Of a stretch of DNA of 64,000 nt, positions 1 through 9,548 are shown piece after piece. Position numbers and translations under genes: made by a program. Source of the stretch: Psychromicrobium xiongbiense (GTDB taxonomy: Bacteria > Actinomycetota > Actinomycetes > Actinomycetales > Micrococcaceae); the NCBI RefSeq assembly GCF_030271165.1, contig NZ_JASSZH010000021.1, positions 62,001 through 126,000 on the forward strand. The letters run 5' to 3'. The notes beneath the pieces were generated by a model. The model was not told the origin of the DNA and ran no database searches. It worked only from the letters and a program-made list of their open reading frames with translations. Numbering within the stretch: the first letter of the stretch is position 1; each line of letters starts with the position of its first letter.

Positions 1-23
1 CAAGGCTCCCCTAAGCTAGTGCC

Positions 24-572
24 ATGACAGCATCCACCGGTGATCGCCAGGACCCTGCCCGGAGCACAGGCGGGCCATCCGGGAACACCACGGACAGCCG
101 CGACGTCGGCCGGATCGACTCAGCCTCCACGGAGGCCGCCCTGGAGTCTGCAGAAGCGGAAATCAGCACGCTGTGGCGACGGGCCCGCGCGCTCTCCTAC
201 CATCTGGCGCGTGAGGTTCATTTCGATCTTGACCCGGCCGCTTACGGCCTGCTGGCGATGATCAACCGCACCGGGCCCTTGCGCCTGACCGATCTGGCGG
301 CCAGCATCGGCGTGGGCAAGCCCTCAGTCAGCCGTCAGGTCAGCTTCCTGGAATCGATCGAGTTGGTGCGCAAGGTCAATGACCCGCTGGATGGCAGAGC
401 GCAGCTCATCACGCTCACCGACGAAGGGCGGAGCCGCCTGGAGGCCGCTCTGGTGGCCCGCAAAGAGGCCTTGCACGCCCGTCTGGCCCAGTGGAGCCCT
501 GCGGATATCAGCGAGTTCGCCAGACTATTGGCCAAATTCAATGGCCCCTACGACGCAGGCGCCGAGGCCTGA
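24..572 (+). CDS. MarR-family transcriptional regulator
   Basis: A 182-residue winged-helix DNA-binding protein. The helix-turn-helix lies at about residues 84-113 and the typical MarR wing motif DPLDGR at 120-125, followed by LTDEGR. The first 40 residues are low-complexity and probably disordered. MarR proteins usually repress a nearby operon or themselves; no ligand can be read from the sequence. The gene is monocistronic in this window and converges on the clgR-like gene. A TAAGCT hexamer at 12-17 ends six bases before the ATG, so the mRNA may be leaderless; no good ribosome binding site precedes the start. The family call is firm, the target unknown. Confidence 0.85.
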   Translation: MTASTGDRQDPARSTGGPSGNTTDSRDVGRIDSASTEAALESAEAEISTLWRRARALSYHLAREVHFDLDPAAYGLLAMINRTGPLRLTDLAASIGVGKPSVSRQVSFLESIELVRKVNDPLDGRAQLITLTDEGRSRLEAALVARKEALHARLAQWSPADISEFARLLAKFNGPYDAGAEA

Positions 573-625
573 GCCTCGACGCCTGAACGATCGTCGATGG
601 AGGGGTCAGCGGACCGACCTCTGAT

Positions 626-1060
626 TCAGTTGTAAGCGGGCGTGCCGAATTCAGCAGACAGTTCGTCATCCAGGCTACGGCCATACCGCGCCGCAAAATC
701 CTGCGGCAAGGTGTCCGGAACCTTCATTCCTTCAGCCACGGCAAGCCGATCGCTCACCTCACGCAGCATGATGGACAGCGGCACATCCAGTGCGGTGCAG
801 ATCGAGGAGAGCAGTTCTGAGGAGGCCTCTTTCTGACCACGCTCCACTTCGCTCAGATACCCCAACGACACCCTGGCGTTATGTGACACTTCACGCAGCG
901 TCCGCCCCTGGCGTTGACGCAGGTCTCGCAGAACGTCACCGATTTCGTGGCGAAGCACCACCATTTTCTTGGGCGCTCCCGGTGCCACTTTCGCTTCATC
1001 CGCCAAACCCACATCCCGCCAGCGCACTACGCCGTTGACGGATACGGGTTGCTTCACCAT
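626..1060 (-). CDS. clgR: XRE-family regulator, ClgR-like
   Basis: A 144-residue protein with one helix-turn-helix at about residues 40-97, of the compact ClgR type found downstream of pgsA and cinA in actinobacteria. ClgR activates Clp protease and other proteolysis genes. A purine-rich AAGGAG site about ten bases upstream supports the start at 1060; a start at residue 33 (position 964) is the alternative and would give the more usual ClgR length. The order ftsK-pgsA-cinA-clgR matches other actinobacteria and is the main reason for the symbol. I did not find an obvious GTTCGC-type ClgR box just upstream. Confidence 0.75.
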   Translation of the reverse strand: MVKQPVSVNGVVRWRDVGLADEAKVAPGAPKKMVVLRHEIGDVLRDLRQRQGRTLREVSHNARVSLGYLSEVERGQKEASSELLSSICTALDVPLSIMLREVSDRLAVAEGMKVPDTLPQDFAARYGRSLDDELSAEFGTPAYN

Positions 1061-1167
1061 GAGTATCGCTTCTCCTTCTTATCCCCGAAAGGCACATGTT
1101 TTCTGACCCGCAACAACCACTTGAGCCGCCTTGGATAACCTGATCAACTATCGATCAAATGGTTTTG

Positions 1168-1188
1168 TTCCCACCCGCGGGATGGGAA
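1168..1188. terminator. Hairpin after cinA
   Basis: A 21-base almost perfect palindrome (TTCCCA...TGGGAA with a CCCGCGGG centre) begins immediately beyond the cinA stop codon. It could end or attenuate cinA transcription ahead of clgR. There is no U-tract on the transcript, so it is only a possible terminator. Confidence 0.35.
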
Positions 1189-1189
1189 A

Positions 1190-1684
1190 TTACTGTGAGT
1201 CGTCCTTACAGCCTGCCACTACTTCATGGGCCAGCGCCAGTACATCCGTCACCGATTGACGTCGGATGTCGTCCCGGTCACCGGAATAGTGACGTTCCAC
1301 CACCCGCGTCTGTGAGTCCAACGCCACAGCGAGGAAAACAGTTCCCACGGGCTGGCCGTCGTGTGATTCCGGGCCGGCAGCCCCGGTGGTGGCCAGTCCG
1401 AGTCGACTTCCCAACCGGTGCGCCGCCCCCTGGGCCATCTGCGCGGCCACCTCACCATCCACCGACCCGACCCTCTCGAGCAAGGCGGTCGACACACCGA
1501 GCAGATCCGCTTTGACCTGATTCTGATAAGCGACGATGCCGCCCTGGAAGACGGCGGAGACCCCAGCGACAGAGACCAGGCTGGCGGCCACCGCACCACC
1601 GGTGAGTGACTCTGCGGTGGCGACCGTGAGATTCCTCCGGATCAGCTCCTGCACCAACTCCCGCGCGCACTCCGGGTTGCTCAC
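1190..1684 (-). CDS. pncC: CinA C-terminal domain protein (nicotinamide-nucleotide amidohydrolase)
   Basis: A 164-residue stand-alone PncC/CinA C-terminal domain, the usual length for this form. Family motifs are visible: TAESLTGG at 23-30, GIVAYQNQVK at about 49-58 and ATTGAAGP near 98-105. The enzyme deamidates nicotinamide mononucleotide to nicotinate mononucleotide in pyridine nucleotide salvage; some relatives are annotated only as competence-damage proteins. The gene starts two bases after the pgsA stop codon, so the two are very likely co-transcribed. The N-terminal MoaB-like domain of full-length CinA is absent, as is common. Confidence 0.9.
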   Translation of the reverse strand: MSNPECARELVQELIRRNLTVATAESLTGGAVAASLVSVAGVSAVFQGGIVAYQNQVKADLLGVSTALLERVGSVDGEVAAQMAQGAAHRLGSRLGLATTGAAGPESHDGQPVGTVFLAVALDSQTRVVERHYSGDRDDIRRQSVTDVLALAHEVVAGCKDDSQ

Positions 1685-1686
1685 GA

Positions 1687-2310
1687 CTACTGTGCCCTGC
1701 CGACTCTGCGCAGCCTGATCGCCTGCAGAATGTAGTCAACTCCGGTCACCACAGTGACCACGAGTGCGGCCAGCATCACTATGAACGCCACCCACCACAA
1801 CCAGGGCCATTGCGGCGTGACAGGCAGCAGGAACAGGAAGATCGCCGCAGTCTGCAATACGGTCTTCAACTTTCCGCCCCTGGATGCCGGGATCACACCG
1901 TAGCGGATCACCACAAAGCGCAGACCGGTGATGCCGAGCTCCCTGATCAGGATGACGCCGGTGATCCACCAGGAGAGCTCCCCCAGCCAGGAGAGCAGGA
2001 CGAGCGCCGCACCGATCAGCAGTTTGTCCGCAATAGGATCGGCGATCTTGCCGAAATCGGTGATCAGGCCGCGCCTGCGCGCCAGGTCACCATCGAGCTG
2101 ATCAGTGTAGATGGCCACACAAAAGGTCAGCAGGGCTGCCCAGCGCCACGGTCCGTAGTGCTGACTGTCAGCGAGAAAGAACCAGATGAAGAAAGGCACC
2201 ATGACGATGCGAAGCACCGTCAGAAAATTGGCAATATTCAGCACGGGCACGGGGGCCGATGCCGCGGAGGACGCTCCGGGCTGGCCGGAGATCTCCTGCG
2301 GTTCGCTCAC
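1687..2310 (-). CDS. pgsA: CDP-diacylglycerol--glycerol-3-phosphate 3-phosphatidyltransferase
   Basis: A 207-residue integral membrane enzyme that makes phosphatidylglycerol phosphate, the first committed step to phosphatidylglycerol and cardiolipin. The CDP-alcohol phosphotransferase signature is complete: D73 G74, A77 R78, G87, D91 and D95. Several hydrophobic helices surround it. The first 22 residues are Ser/Ala/Pro-rich. It sits between ftsK and pncC, as in many actinobacteria, and is probably transcribed with both. Other CDP-alcohol transferases share the motif, but the position next to cinA makes PgsA the best call. Confidence 0.92.
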   Translation of the reverse strand: MSEPQEISGQPGASSAASAPVPVLNIANFLTVLRIVMVPFFIWFFLADSQHYGPWRWAALLTFCVAIYTDQLDGDLARRRGLITDFGKIADPIADKLLIGAALVLLSWLGELSWWITGVILIRELGITGLRFVVIRYGVIPASRGGKLKTVLQTAAIFLFLLPVTPQWPWLWWVAFIVMLAALVVTVVTGVDYILQAIRLRRVGRAQ

Positions 2311-2344
2311 CCTCCCAGCCTACCGTCCTGCACGCCGCATCAGA

Positions 2345-5215
2345 CTATCGCCCGGTGAGTTGCCAGGCGTCCTCGCCACCGTCGTCATCGTCGTCATCGT
2401 CGTAGTACTCAGTGGCCTGAGGCCGGGACTCCAGATCCTGAGCCACCAGATCGACCGGAGTCCCGAATCCCTGATTGATATTGGCATTATCAGCCAGTGC
2501 AGCCGTGGTCGCATCGGCCACCGCGGGAGCATCGTCGCCGCGGATCGCCGCCAGCGTCGCTGCCAGATCATCAGGTTTGACCAGGACATCACGTGCCTTG
2601 GAACCCTCGGAGGGCCCGACGACGCCGCGACTTTCCAGCAGGTCCATCAGACGCCCGGCCTTGGCGAAGCCGACCCGCAATTTGCGTTGCAACATGGACG
2701 TGGAGCCGAACTGGGAGGTGATGATCAACTCTGCGGCCTGAATCAGTACCTCGAGATCGTCACCGATCTCCTCATCGATCTGCTTCTTCGGTGCTTCCGC
2801 GGCGACATCCTCGCGGTAGACGGCCTGCAGCTGGCCCTTGACGTGCTCCACCACCTGGTGGATCTCCGACTCGCTGACCCAGGCACCCTGGACGCGCATG
2901 GCTTTCGAGGCGCCCATCGGCAGGAAGAGCGCGTCGCCCTGCCCGATCAGTTTTTCAGCACCCGGCTGATCCAGCACCACGCGGGAATCAGTCACCGAGG
3001 AGGTGGCGAAGGCCATCCGGGAGGGGACATTGGCCTTGATCAGACCGGTCACCACGTCCACCGAGGGCCGCTGGGTGGCCAGCACCAGGTGGATGCCGGC
3101 GGCGCGCGCCAGCTGGGTGATGCGGACGATCGAGTCCTCGACGTCGCGAGGGGCGACCATCATGAGGTCGGCGAGCTCGTCCACGATCACCAGGAGGTAG
3201 GGATAGGGCTTGAGGACTCGCTTGGACCCTTCCGGGAGCTTGACCTTCCCCGCACGGACCGCCTTGTTGAAGTCGTCGATGTGCTTGAAACCGAAGTTGG
3301 ACAGGTCGTCGTAGCGGGTGTCCATCTCCCGCACCACCCATTGCAGTGCCTCGGCAGCTTTTTTGGGATTCGTGATGATCGGGGTGATCAGATGCGGCAC
3401 GCCCTCATAGGCGGTGAGCTCCACACGCTTGGGGTCCACCATGACCATGCGCACCTCATCCGGAGTGGAGCGCATCAGAATCGAGGTGATCATCGAGTTC
3501 ACAAAGGACGACTTACCGGCACCGGTGGCACCGGCCACCAGGAGGTGCGGCATCTTGGCCAGGTTCGCAACAACGAAACCACCCTCGACGTCCTTGCCGA
3601 CGCCCATGACCATGGGGTGATCGGTACGCCGGGCGTTGTGAGAGCGCAGCACATCCCCCAGGGAGACCGTCTCACGATCGGTATTGGGAATCTCGATGCC
3701 GATGGCGGACTTGCCGGGGATGGGCGAAAGGATCCGGACATCGGCGCTGGCGACAGCGTAGGAGATGTTCTTGGACAGAGCGGTTACCCGCTCCACCTTG
3801 GTCCCGGCACCGAGTTCGATCTCGTAGCGGGTGACGGTCGGGCCGCGGGAGAAGCCGGTGACCTGGGCATCCACGCCGAACTGGGTGAGTACGTTGGTCA
3901 GGGCGGCAACGATCGCATCGTTGGCCTCGGAGCGCTCCTTGGGCGGCGTCCCAGGGGTCAGCAGATCCGCATTCGGCAGCGTGTACGTCACGTCCCCAGC
4001 CAGGCTCAGCTGCTCCGAACGCTGCGGAATGGGAGTATTCGGCACCTGCGCCACCAGATCCACAGCGTGCGGCGTGGCCGGGGCGGCAGGCTGCTGCAGG
4101 GCAACGTTGAGGGCTGCGGTGGAGATCGCTTCAGTGACCGGCTCAACGCCCGTCGGCACTCCGACGGGCTGAGCACCAAGGCCCTGGGCGGCTTTGAGCT
4201 CCTCCGCTGCGAGTTCGGCCCGGGTGGGGCGGCGAACGCCCGGCGGAACGGCTGGGCTGGAGGCCAGCGCCTGGGTTGGCTGGGTGCCCGGAGTGGAATC
4301 TGCGACGTCGTCATCGTCGATCACGGCGTGATCGAAGGCCTCGTCGCCGTGGTAGCCGGGCAACAGTGAGCTGTCTTCCTGAGCGGACTTGCGGCCAAAC
4401 CAGGAGCGCTTCTTCGCGGGCCGGTTCATATGCTGCGCGGCCGGGCGGTCATAGAGGTAGCTCTGGTCGTGAGCGTCCAGATCCAGACGCTCACGCCCTG
4501 CAGAGGATTCGGGATCCTGACCGGTGAGGTGCTCATAGAGGTCGCTCAACCGCGAGGGGATCGACGTGACCGGTGTGGCGGTGACAATCAGCACGCTGAC
4601 GAAAGCCAGGGCGGCATACACCAGCACCGCCAGCCAGACATTGAGCGAGACGAGCGGCGCAGCGGCCAGGAATCCAATGGTGCCTCCGGCCTGCCGGACA
4701 CCGTCAAAACCGGCGCTGAGACTGGGTTGCCCACCCACCACATGGGCGATGGCGGCACCCGCCACGGTCATGACGGTGAAGCCGATGGCGACCCGGTTGT
4801 TCGCCCGGACCTGCTCCGGAGTCCGGAACTGACGGATCGCGCAGATGAACAGCATCAGCGGCAACAGCATGCCCATCCAGCCGACGGTTCCCTCCACGAC
4901 GCCGTGAACGCCGTCAGCAAGCCAGCCCTTGAGCCCCCACCACTCGAAGGTGGCGATGCCCACGGCGACCACCAGCAACAGCAGTGCACCGCCGTCGCGG
5001 CGCAGGGCATGATCCAGCGAGGACTTGTCGTGACCGAGTCGACGGATGCCACCGCCCATCAGATGAGCCAGGCCAAGCCACAGGCCCGCTACAGCCCGCA
5101 GAGGCCAGGCAGGACGATGCTCCGCCACAGGTTCAGCCGGGCGGGAACTCGCCTTGCCCTTGGTACTCGGGGCACGACTGCTGGACGGGCGCACGGGGGA
5201 AGTTCGAGTCGCCAT
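2345..5215 (-). CDS. ftsK: DNA translocase FtsK/SpoIIIE
   Basis: A 956-residue septal DNA pump that moves chromosome ends through the closing division septum and promotes dimer resolution. The N-terminus has about four membrane segments within roughly residues 75-210, followed by a Pro/Ala-rich linker. The motor contains Walker A GATGAGKS near residue 560 and Walker B LLVIVDELAD near 678. A C-terminal winged-helix gamma domain lies at about 815-880. The tail ends in a run of seven aspartates encoded by a short GTC/ATC microsatellite at about 2383-2404. RNase J and dapA lie upstream on the same strand. Confidence 0.95.
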   Translation of the reverse strand: MATRTSPVRPSSSRAPSTKGKASSRPAEPVAEHRPAWPLRAVAGLWLGLAHLMGGGIRRLGHDKSSLDHALRRDGGALLLLVVAVGIATFEWWGLKGWLADGVHGVVEGTVGWMGMLLPLMLFICAIRQFRTPEQVRANNRVAIGFTVMTVAGAAIAHVVGGQPSLSAGFDGVRQAGGTIGFLAAAPLVSLNVWLAVLVYAALAFVSVLIVTATPVTSIPSRLSDLYEHLTGQDPESSAGRERLDLDAHDQSYLYDRPAAQHMNRPAKKRSWFGRKSAQEDSSLLPGYHGDEAFDHAVIDDDDVADSTPGTQPTQALASSPAVPPGVRRPTRAELAAEELKAAQGLGAQPVGVPTGVEPVTEAISTAALNVALQQPAAPATPHAVDLVAQVPNTPIPQRSEQLSLAGDVTYTLPNADLLTPGTPPKERSEANDAIVAALTNVLTQFGVDAQVTGFSRGPTVTRYEIELGAGTKVERVTALSKNISYAVASADVRILSPIPGKSAIGIEIPNTDRETVSLGDVLRSHNARRTDHPMVMGVGKDVEGGFVVANLAKMPHLLVAGATGAGKSSFVNSMITSILMRSTPDEVRMVMVDPKRVELTAYEGVPHLITPIITNPKKAAEALQWVVREMDTRYDDLSNFGFKHIDDFNKAVRAGKVKLPEGSKRVLKPYPYLLVIVDELADLMMVAPRDVEDSIVRITQLARAAGIHLVLATQRPSVDVVTGLIKANVPSRMAFATSSVTDSRVVLDQPGAEKLIGQGDALFLPMGASKAMRVQGAWVSESEIHQVVEHVKGQLQAVYREDVAAEAPKKQIDEEIGDDLEVLIQAAELIITSQFGSTSMLQRKLRVGFAKAGRLMDLLESRGVVGPSEGSKARDVLVKPDDLAATLAAIRGDDAPAVADATTAALADNANINQGFGTPVDLVAQDLESRPQATEYYDDDDDDDGGEDAWQLTGR

Positions 5216-5264
5216 GGGTCCACGGTACCGCCGTGCCTAGCGTTTTCTCAGGATTTGCCGGGGT

Positions 5265-5290
5265 GTGGCCCCTCCTGGCCTGGGGGCCAC
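5265..5290 (-). terminator. Hairpin between RNase J and ftsK
   Basis: An 8-base-pair perfect stem (GTGGCCCC / GGGGCCAC, 10-base loop) lies about 30 bases beyond the RNase J stop and 50 before the ftsK start. It is GC-rich without a U-tract, typical of candidate actinobacterial terminators or attenuators. Confidence 0.35.
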
Positions 5291-5318
5291 CCCACCTCTG
5301 AACCCAGATTCGGGAGGA

Positions 5319-7010
5319 CTATGCCTCCAGCACCACCGGGATGATCATCGGGCGACGACGCAGCTTGCGGCTGACCCAGGTGCCCATGGTGCGACGCACC
5401 ACCTGCTGCAACTGGTAGGTCGTGTGTTCCTTGGACGAGGTCACCGCTTCTTCCAGCGCCGCGTTGATCTTCGGAATGACCTCCTCGAACACCGAGTCAT
5501 CCTCCGCGACGCCGCGGGCGTGGATCTCCGGGCCGGAAACGACCTTTCCGGTGCTGCGGTTGACCACCGTGACCACGGAGATGAAGCCTTCATCCCCCAG
5601 GATCCGACGGTCCTTCAGATCGGTTTCGGTGACTTCACCGATGCTGGTGCCGTCGACATAGACGAAGCCGCACTCCACCTGACCGACGATGCGAGCCACA
5701 TGGTCCTTCAGATCAACCACGGTGCCACCGTCGGTGAGCAGAATCCGGTCCGAGGGCACTCCGGAGGCCTCGGCGATCCGGCCGTTGGCAATCAGATGGC
5801 GGGTCTCGCCATGGACCGGCATGACGTTCTTCGGCCTGAGGATGTTGTAGCAGTACAACAGCTCCCCGGCAGCCGCGTGACCGGAGACGTGCACCTTGGC
5901 AGTGCCCTTATGGATCACCTCGGCACCGAGTTTGAGCAGGCCGTTGATCACCCGGAACACGGCGTTCTCATTGCCCGGGATCAGGCTGGAGGCCAGGATC
6001 ACGGTATCGCCGGGGCCCACCTGCACACGGTGGTCACCGTTCGCCATCCGGGACAGGGCCGCCATCGGCTCCCCCTGGGAACCGGTGGACATCAGGACGA
6101 CCTTCGAATCAGGAAGATTGTCCACATTCTTCAGGTCCACCAGGATGCCGTCCGGCACCTTGAGGTAGCCCAGTTGAGCGGCGATCCCCATATTGCGGAC
6201 CATGGACCGCCCCACAAAGGCGACCTTCCGGCCATGCTCGGCGGCGGCATCGAGCACCTGCTGAACGCGGTGCACGTGTGAAGAGAACGAGGCGACGATG
6301 ATTCGCTTCTGAGCCTCACCGAAGAGCCGGCTCAGCGTGGGGCCAATTTCCCGCTCCGAGGTGGTGAAGCCAGGCACGTCGGCGTTGGTGGAGTCGACCA
6401 TGAACAGATCGACGCCCTCTTCGCCCAGGCGGGCGAAGGCGCGGAGGTCGGTGATCCGGCCATCGAGCGGCAACTGGTCCATCTTAAAGTCACCGGTGTG
6501 CAGCACGGTGCCGCCCTCGGTGCGGATGAAAACTGCCAGCGCATCCGGAATCGAGTGGTTGACCGCTACGAACTCACATTCGAAGGGGCCAAGGCGTTCG
6601 ATCTGGCCCTCCTCCACAGCCAGGGTGTAGGGCTTGATCCGGTGCTCCTGTAGCTTGGCCTCGATCAGCGCCAGGGTCAGCTGAGAGCCGATCAGGGGGA
6701 TGTCTGCACGCAACCGCAGGAGGTACGGAACAGCGCCGATGTGGTCCTCATGCCCGTGGGTGAGCACCACGGCCACGACATCATCGAGGCGGTCCTCGAT
6801 ATAGGAGAAATCCGGCAGGATCAGGTCAACGCCGGGCTGAGTCTCCTCGGGGAAGAGGACTCCGCAGTCGACGATCAGCAGCTTGCCGTCGATTTCGAAG
6901 ACGGCCATGTTGCGGCCGATCTCCCCCAGACCACCCAGCGGAACGATCCGCAGGGTTCCTTCAGCGAGCGGGGGCGGGGTGTGCAGGCCTTGTAGGGCAA
7001 CTTGAGTCAT
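5319..7010 (-). CDS. rnj: Ribonuclease J
   Basis: A 563-residue metallo-beta-lactamase/beta-CASP ribonuclease with 5'-3' exonuclease and endonuclease activity in mRNA decay and rRNA processing. The metal-binding motif HGHEDH is near residues 82-87, and the beta-CASP and C-terminal domains fill a normal length. I placed the start at 7010, ten bases after the dapA stop and behind an AGAGAG ribosome binding site, instead of the open frame beginning at 7085, which overlaps dapA. The dapA-rnj pairing is conserved in actinobacteria and suggests co-transcription. Confidence 0.95.
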   Translation of the reverse strand: MTQVALQGLHTPPPLAEGTLRIVPLGGLGEIGRNMAVFEIDGKLLIVDCGVLFPEETQPGVDLILPDFSYIEDRLDDVVAVVLTHGHEDHIGAVPYLLRLRADIPLIGSQLTLALIEAKLQEHRIKPYTLAVEEGQIERLGPFECEFVAVNHSIPDALAVFIRTEGGTVLHTGDFKMDQLPLDGRITDLRAFARLGEEGVDLFMVDSTNADVPGFTTSEREIGPTLSRLFGEAQKRIIVASFSSHVHRVQQVLDAAAEHGRKVAFVGRSMVRNMGIAAQLGYLKVPDGILVDLKNVDNLPDSKVVLMSTGSQGEPMAALSRMANGDHRVQVGPGDTVILASSLIPGNENAVFRVINGLLKLGAEVIHKGTAKVHVSGHAAAGELLYCYNILRPKNVMPVHGETRHLIANGRIAEASGVPSDRILLTDGGTVVDLKDHVARIVGQVECGFVYVDGTSIGEVTETDLKDRRILGDEGFISVVTVVNRSTGKVVSGPEIHARGVAEDDSVFEEVIPKINAALEEAVTSSKEHTTYQLQQVVRRTMGTWVSRKLRRRPMIIPVVLEA

Positions 7011-7020
7011 GCTCTCTCTT

Positions 7021-7929
7021 TCACCATGGAAGACTCCAACCGGCCTCCTCGAGGTCGGCCTTGACCGGAATGAGCTCCTGTTCATCCGGTTCCACCAGCG
7101 GCAATCTGACCGCTGAGTTGGGCAGGACTCCCTGCCACTTCAAGATTTGCTTCACCGAGACCGCGCCCTGCAGGTGCGTCATGGTGGCCCGGATCACCGG
7201 GTCGAGTTCGAAATGTACCGCCCGCGCGGTCGCAAAATCACCGGCCAGAGCTGCGTCAACCAGGCGACGGAACTGTGCGGTGGCCACATGGACGGTCACG
7301 CTGACCACGCCGTGAGCACCGGCGGACATCCAGGGAAGGGTCAGCCCGTCATCGCCGCAGAGCACGCTCAGATCGGTATTGGCCAGAACCCGGGTCACCG
7401 CGGAGAAATCGCCCTTGGCATCTTTGAGACCGGCGATGCGCGGGTGGTCAGCCAGGCGGAGGATGGTCTCGGTGGCAATCGGCACACCGGCGCGTCCGGG
7501 GATGTCGTAGAGCATGATCGGCAGATCGGTGGAATCCGCGACCGCCTCAAAATGCGCACGCAGGCCGTTCTGGCTGGGCTTGTTGTAGTAGGGCGTGACC
7601 AGCAGCAGGCCATCGACGCCGAGCGCCTCAGCCCGCTGGGACAGCGAGATCGAATGCCGGGTGTCATTGGTGCCGGTACCGGCGATGATCTTGGCCCGCC
7701 CGCCGACGGCCTCCCGGACCACGCGGAACATAGTGAGGTTTTCCTCGTCCGTCAGGGTGGAGGTCTCCCCCGTCGTTCCGGTGACCACCAGGCCATCGCA
7801 ACCATCGTCCACGAGCTTGACCGCCAGCTTGGCGGCTTCCTCCAGATCGAGCTGGCCATCGGAGGTGAACGGGGTCACCATCGCGGCCACGAGGGTGCCG
7901 AAAGGGTAGCTGCGGGACGGATCAGTCAT
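7021..7929 (-). CDS. dapA: 4-hydroxy-tetrahydrodipicolinate synthase
   Basis: A 302-residue class I aldolase that condenses pyruvate with aspartate semialdehyde, the first committed step of diaminopimelate and lysine synthesis. The TGTTGE motif is at about 50-55, the catalytic tyrosine lies in IMLYDIPGR near residue 141 and the Schiff-base lysine in AGLKDAKGD at 169. Length and motifs are normal. It is followed closely by RNase J. The dapB gene of the same pathway lies about 14 kb away. Confidence 0.95.
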   Translation of the reverse strand: MTDPSRSYPFGTLVAAMVTPFTSDGQLDLEEAAKLAVKLVDDGCDGLVVTGTTGETSTLTDEENLTMFRVVREAVGGRAKIIAGTGTNDTRHSISLSQRAEALGVDGLLLVTPYYNKPSQNGLRAHFEAVADSTDLPIMLYDIPGRAGVPIATETILRLADHPRIAGLKDAKGDFSAVTRVLANTDLSVLCGDDGLTLPWMSAGAHGVVSVTVHVATAQFRRLVDAALAGDFATARAVHFELDPVIRATMTHLQGAVSVKQILKWQGVLPNSAVRLPLVEPDEQELIPVKADLEEAGWSLPW

Positions 7930-7997
7930 GCTTCAAAGGGTACCCGGTTGCGCACCGATTCGCTCGCCGGACGGGTTCGATGCCGCCCCCGATGGGC

Positions 7998-8546
7998 TCA
8001 GTGGTCGTGGCTGCCGGCCAGCTGGTCCAGCAGATGAGCGAGCAGGGGTTCCAGCACGGCCAGCCCGTCCCGGATTCCACCCCGGGACCCCGGAAGGTTA
8101 ACGATCAGGCAGTTCCCGGCCACCCCGGCATACCCCCGACTGAGCCAGGCCGTGGCGGTCGTGGCAGAGCCCTTCAGCCTGATGGCCTCCATGATGCCGG
8201 GAATCTCCCGGTCCAGGAGCGGCCGGGTCATCTCCGGAGTCAGGTCATCCGGGGTGAGCCCGGTGCCTCCGGTGGTCAGCAGCACGGAAGCACCCGCGGC
8301 CAGCAGGTCCAGCAGAGCCTGGCGCACCGGCTCGCCATCGGGCACGATCCGTACCGGAAGCACCTCGAAGCCCTGGCTGAGAAACCAGTCTTCCAGCAGT
8401 GGCGCGCTGGTGTCCGGGCGAATGCCTGTGGAGGCGCGGGTGGATGCCACCACCAGCCCCGCGGTGCGGGTCTGACCGGAGGCAGTGCCGGTCCCTGGGG
8501 TGCTGCTGTCTGAGTCGCTGTACGGATGATCACTCATAGCGGCCAT
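7998..8546 (-). CDS. MoaB/Mog-family molybdopterin adenylyltransferase-like protein
   Basis: A 182-residue single-domain molybdopterin-binding protein with the family motif TTGGTG at 91-96 and downstream GNCLIVNLPGS. MogA adenylylates molybdopterin before molybdenum insertion; MoaB relatives are less well defined, so I do not choose between them. Residues 1-25 are a variable tail, and a start at residue 4 (8537) is also possible. It is the only molybdenum cofactor gene in the window and lies next to a cluster with two molybdopterin oxidoreductases, which it may serve. It is divergent from the nucleoside phosphorylase gene. Confidence 0.88.
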   Translation of the reverse strand: MAAMSDHPYSDSDSSTPGTGTASGQTRTAGLVVASTRASTGIRPDTSAPLLEDWFLSQGFEVLPVRIVPDGEPVRQALLDLLAAGASVLLTTGGTGLTPDDLTPEMTRPLLDREIPGIMEAIRLKGSATTATAWLSRGYAGVAGNCLIVNLPGSRGGIRDGLAVLEPLLAHLLDQLAGSHDH

Positions 8547-8675
8547 CTTTGCATCCTTCCCTCTCTCCCTCGCCGCCCGGGCCAGTTCCGGGCCTGCGCC
8601 GGGCTAGTCCAGGACGTCAGCATTCCGTAATCCGGGAGCGGACACGGGCTCCACTCCCGCTGAAAGAATGAAGGC

Positions 8676-9548
8676 ATGAGCCTTGATCTTCAGCCCCTGC
8701 TCGGCATCATCGGCGGCAGCGGGATGTATCACCTGCCCGGCAGCCGCACCCTGCAGACGCTGAACATTCCGACGCCTTTCGGGGCGCCGTCGTCCGCCAT
8801 CACCCTGGCAGAACTCAACGGCAGGCCGGTCGCGTTCCTGGCCAGACACGGTGCCGGACACCGACTGCCACCGCAGCAGATCAACTACCGGGCCAATCTG
8901 TGGGCACTCGCCTCACTGGGGGTCCGCGCGGTGATCTCCTCCGCAGCGGTCGGCTCGCTGGTGCCGGGCCAGCCCCGGGACAGCTTCGCGGTGGTCAGCG
9001 ATTTCTTCGACCGCACCTGGGGCCGGGCAGACAGCTTCTACCTGGGACAGGAGGGCCTGGGCGTGCAGCACGTTCCTGCCGCGGGCGTGTTCTGCCCGAG
9101 GTTACGCTCAACGCTGGCCGACAGCCTGCGCGAGCATGGTGAAGCACATCAGGGCCACGGGACGGTGGCGGTGATCAATGGCCCACGATTCTCTTCCCCT
9201 GCGGAGTCCGCCTGGCTGGCCAGCGCCGGTGCGGAGCTGGTGAGCATGACGCAGTATCCTGAGCCGGTCCTGGCCGCTGAACTCAACCTGGGCTACGCCA
9301 CGCTGGCGTATATCACCGATGCGGACACTGGCCACGATGGGTCAGAACCGGTCACCGCGGAGCTGGTGTTTGCCCGTCTCACGGCAGCCCGGGCCCGGAT
9401 TCGCGCGGTTCTCGGCACCGTAGTGGAGCGTCTGGATCCGCACTACCGCGCCGAGGAACGGTTGGCTCCCGAAGTGGTTCAGGCCGTCCTGGCGCTGCCT
9501 CCCTCAGCTGAGCCGTCGAACGCCTCATTCGGGAAGGTCCAGCCCTGA
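8676..9548 (+). CDS. mtnP: MTAP-type nucleoside phosphorylase (S-methyl-5'-thioadenosine phosphorylase family)
   Basis: A 290-residue purine nucleoside phosphorylase of the MTAP branch, which splits 5'-modified adenosines with phosphate to adenine and a 5-modified ribose-1-phosphate. The phosphate-binding IIGGSGMY is at 11-18. NGPRFSSPAES near 168 and MTQYPEP near 190 match the substrate pocket, and TDADTG near 214-219 holds the base-contacting acids. The stop overlaps the next start (TGATG), so it is translationally coupled to a sugar epimerase, and the cluster also encodes a methyltransferase and glycosyltransferases. It may therefore act in a dedicated pathway and not in methionine salvage; that is inference. 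Confidence 0.85.
   Translation: MSLDLQPLLGIIGGSGMYHLPGSRTLQTLNIPTPFGAPSSAITLAELNGRPVAFLARHGAGHRLPPQQINYRANLWALASLGVRAVISSAAVGSLVPGQPRDSFAVVSDFFDRTWGRADSFYLGQEGLGVQHVPAAGVFCPRLRSTLADSLREHGEAHQGHGTVAVINGPRFSSPAESAWLASAGAELVSMTQYPEPVLAAELNLGYATLAYITDADTGHDGSEPVTAELVFARLTAARARIRAVLGTVVERLDPHYRAEERLAPEVVQAVLALPPSAEPSNASFGKVQP

Noticed and set aside
2186..4369. 727-codon open frame opposite ftsK
   Set aside because: Antisense shadow; FtsK motor motifs on the minus strand are unambiguous.
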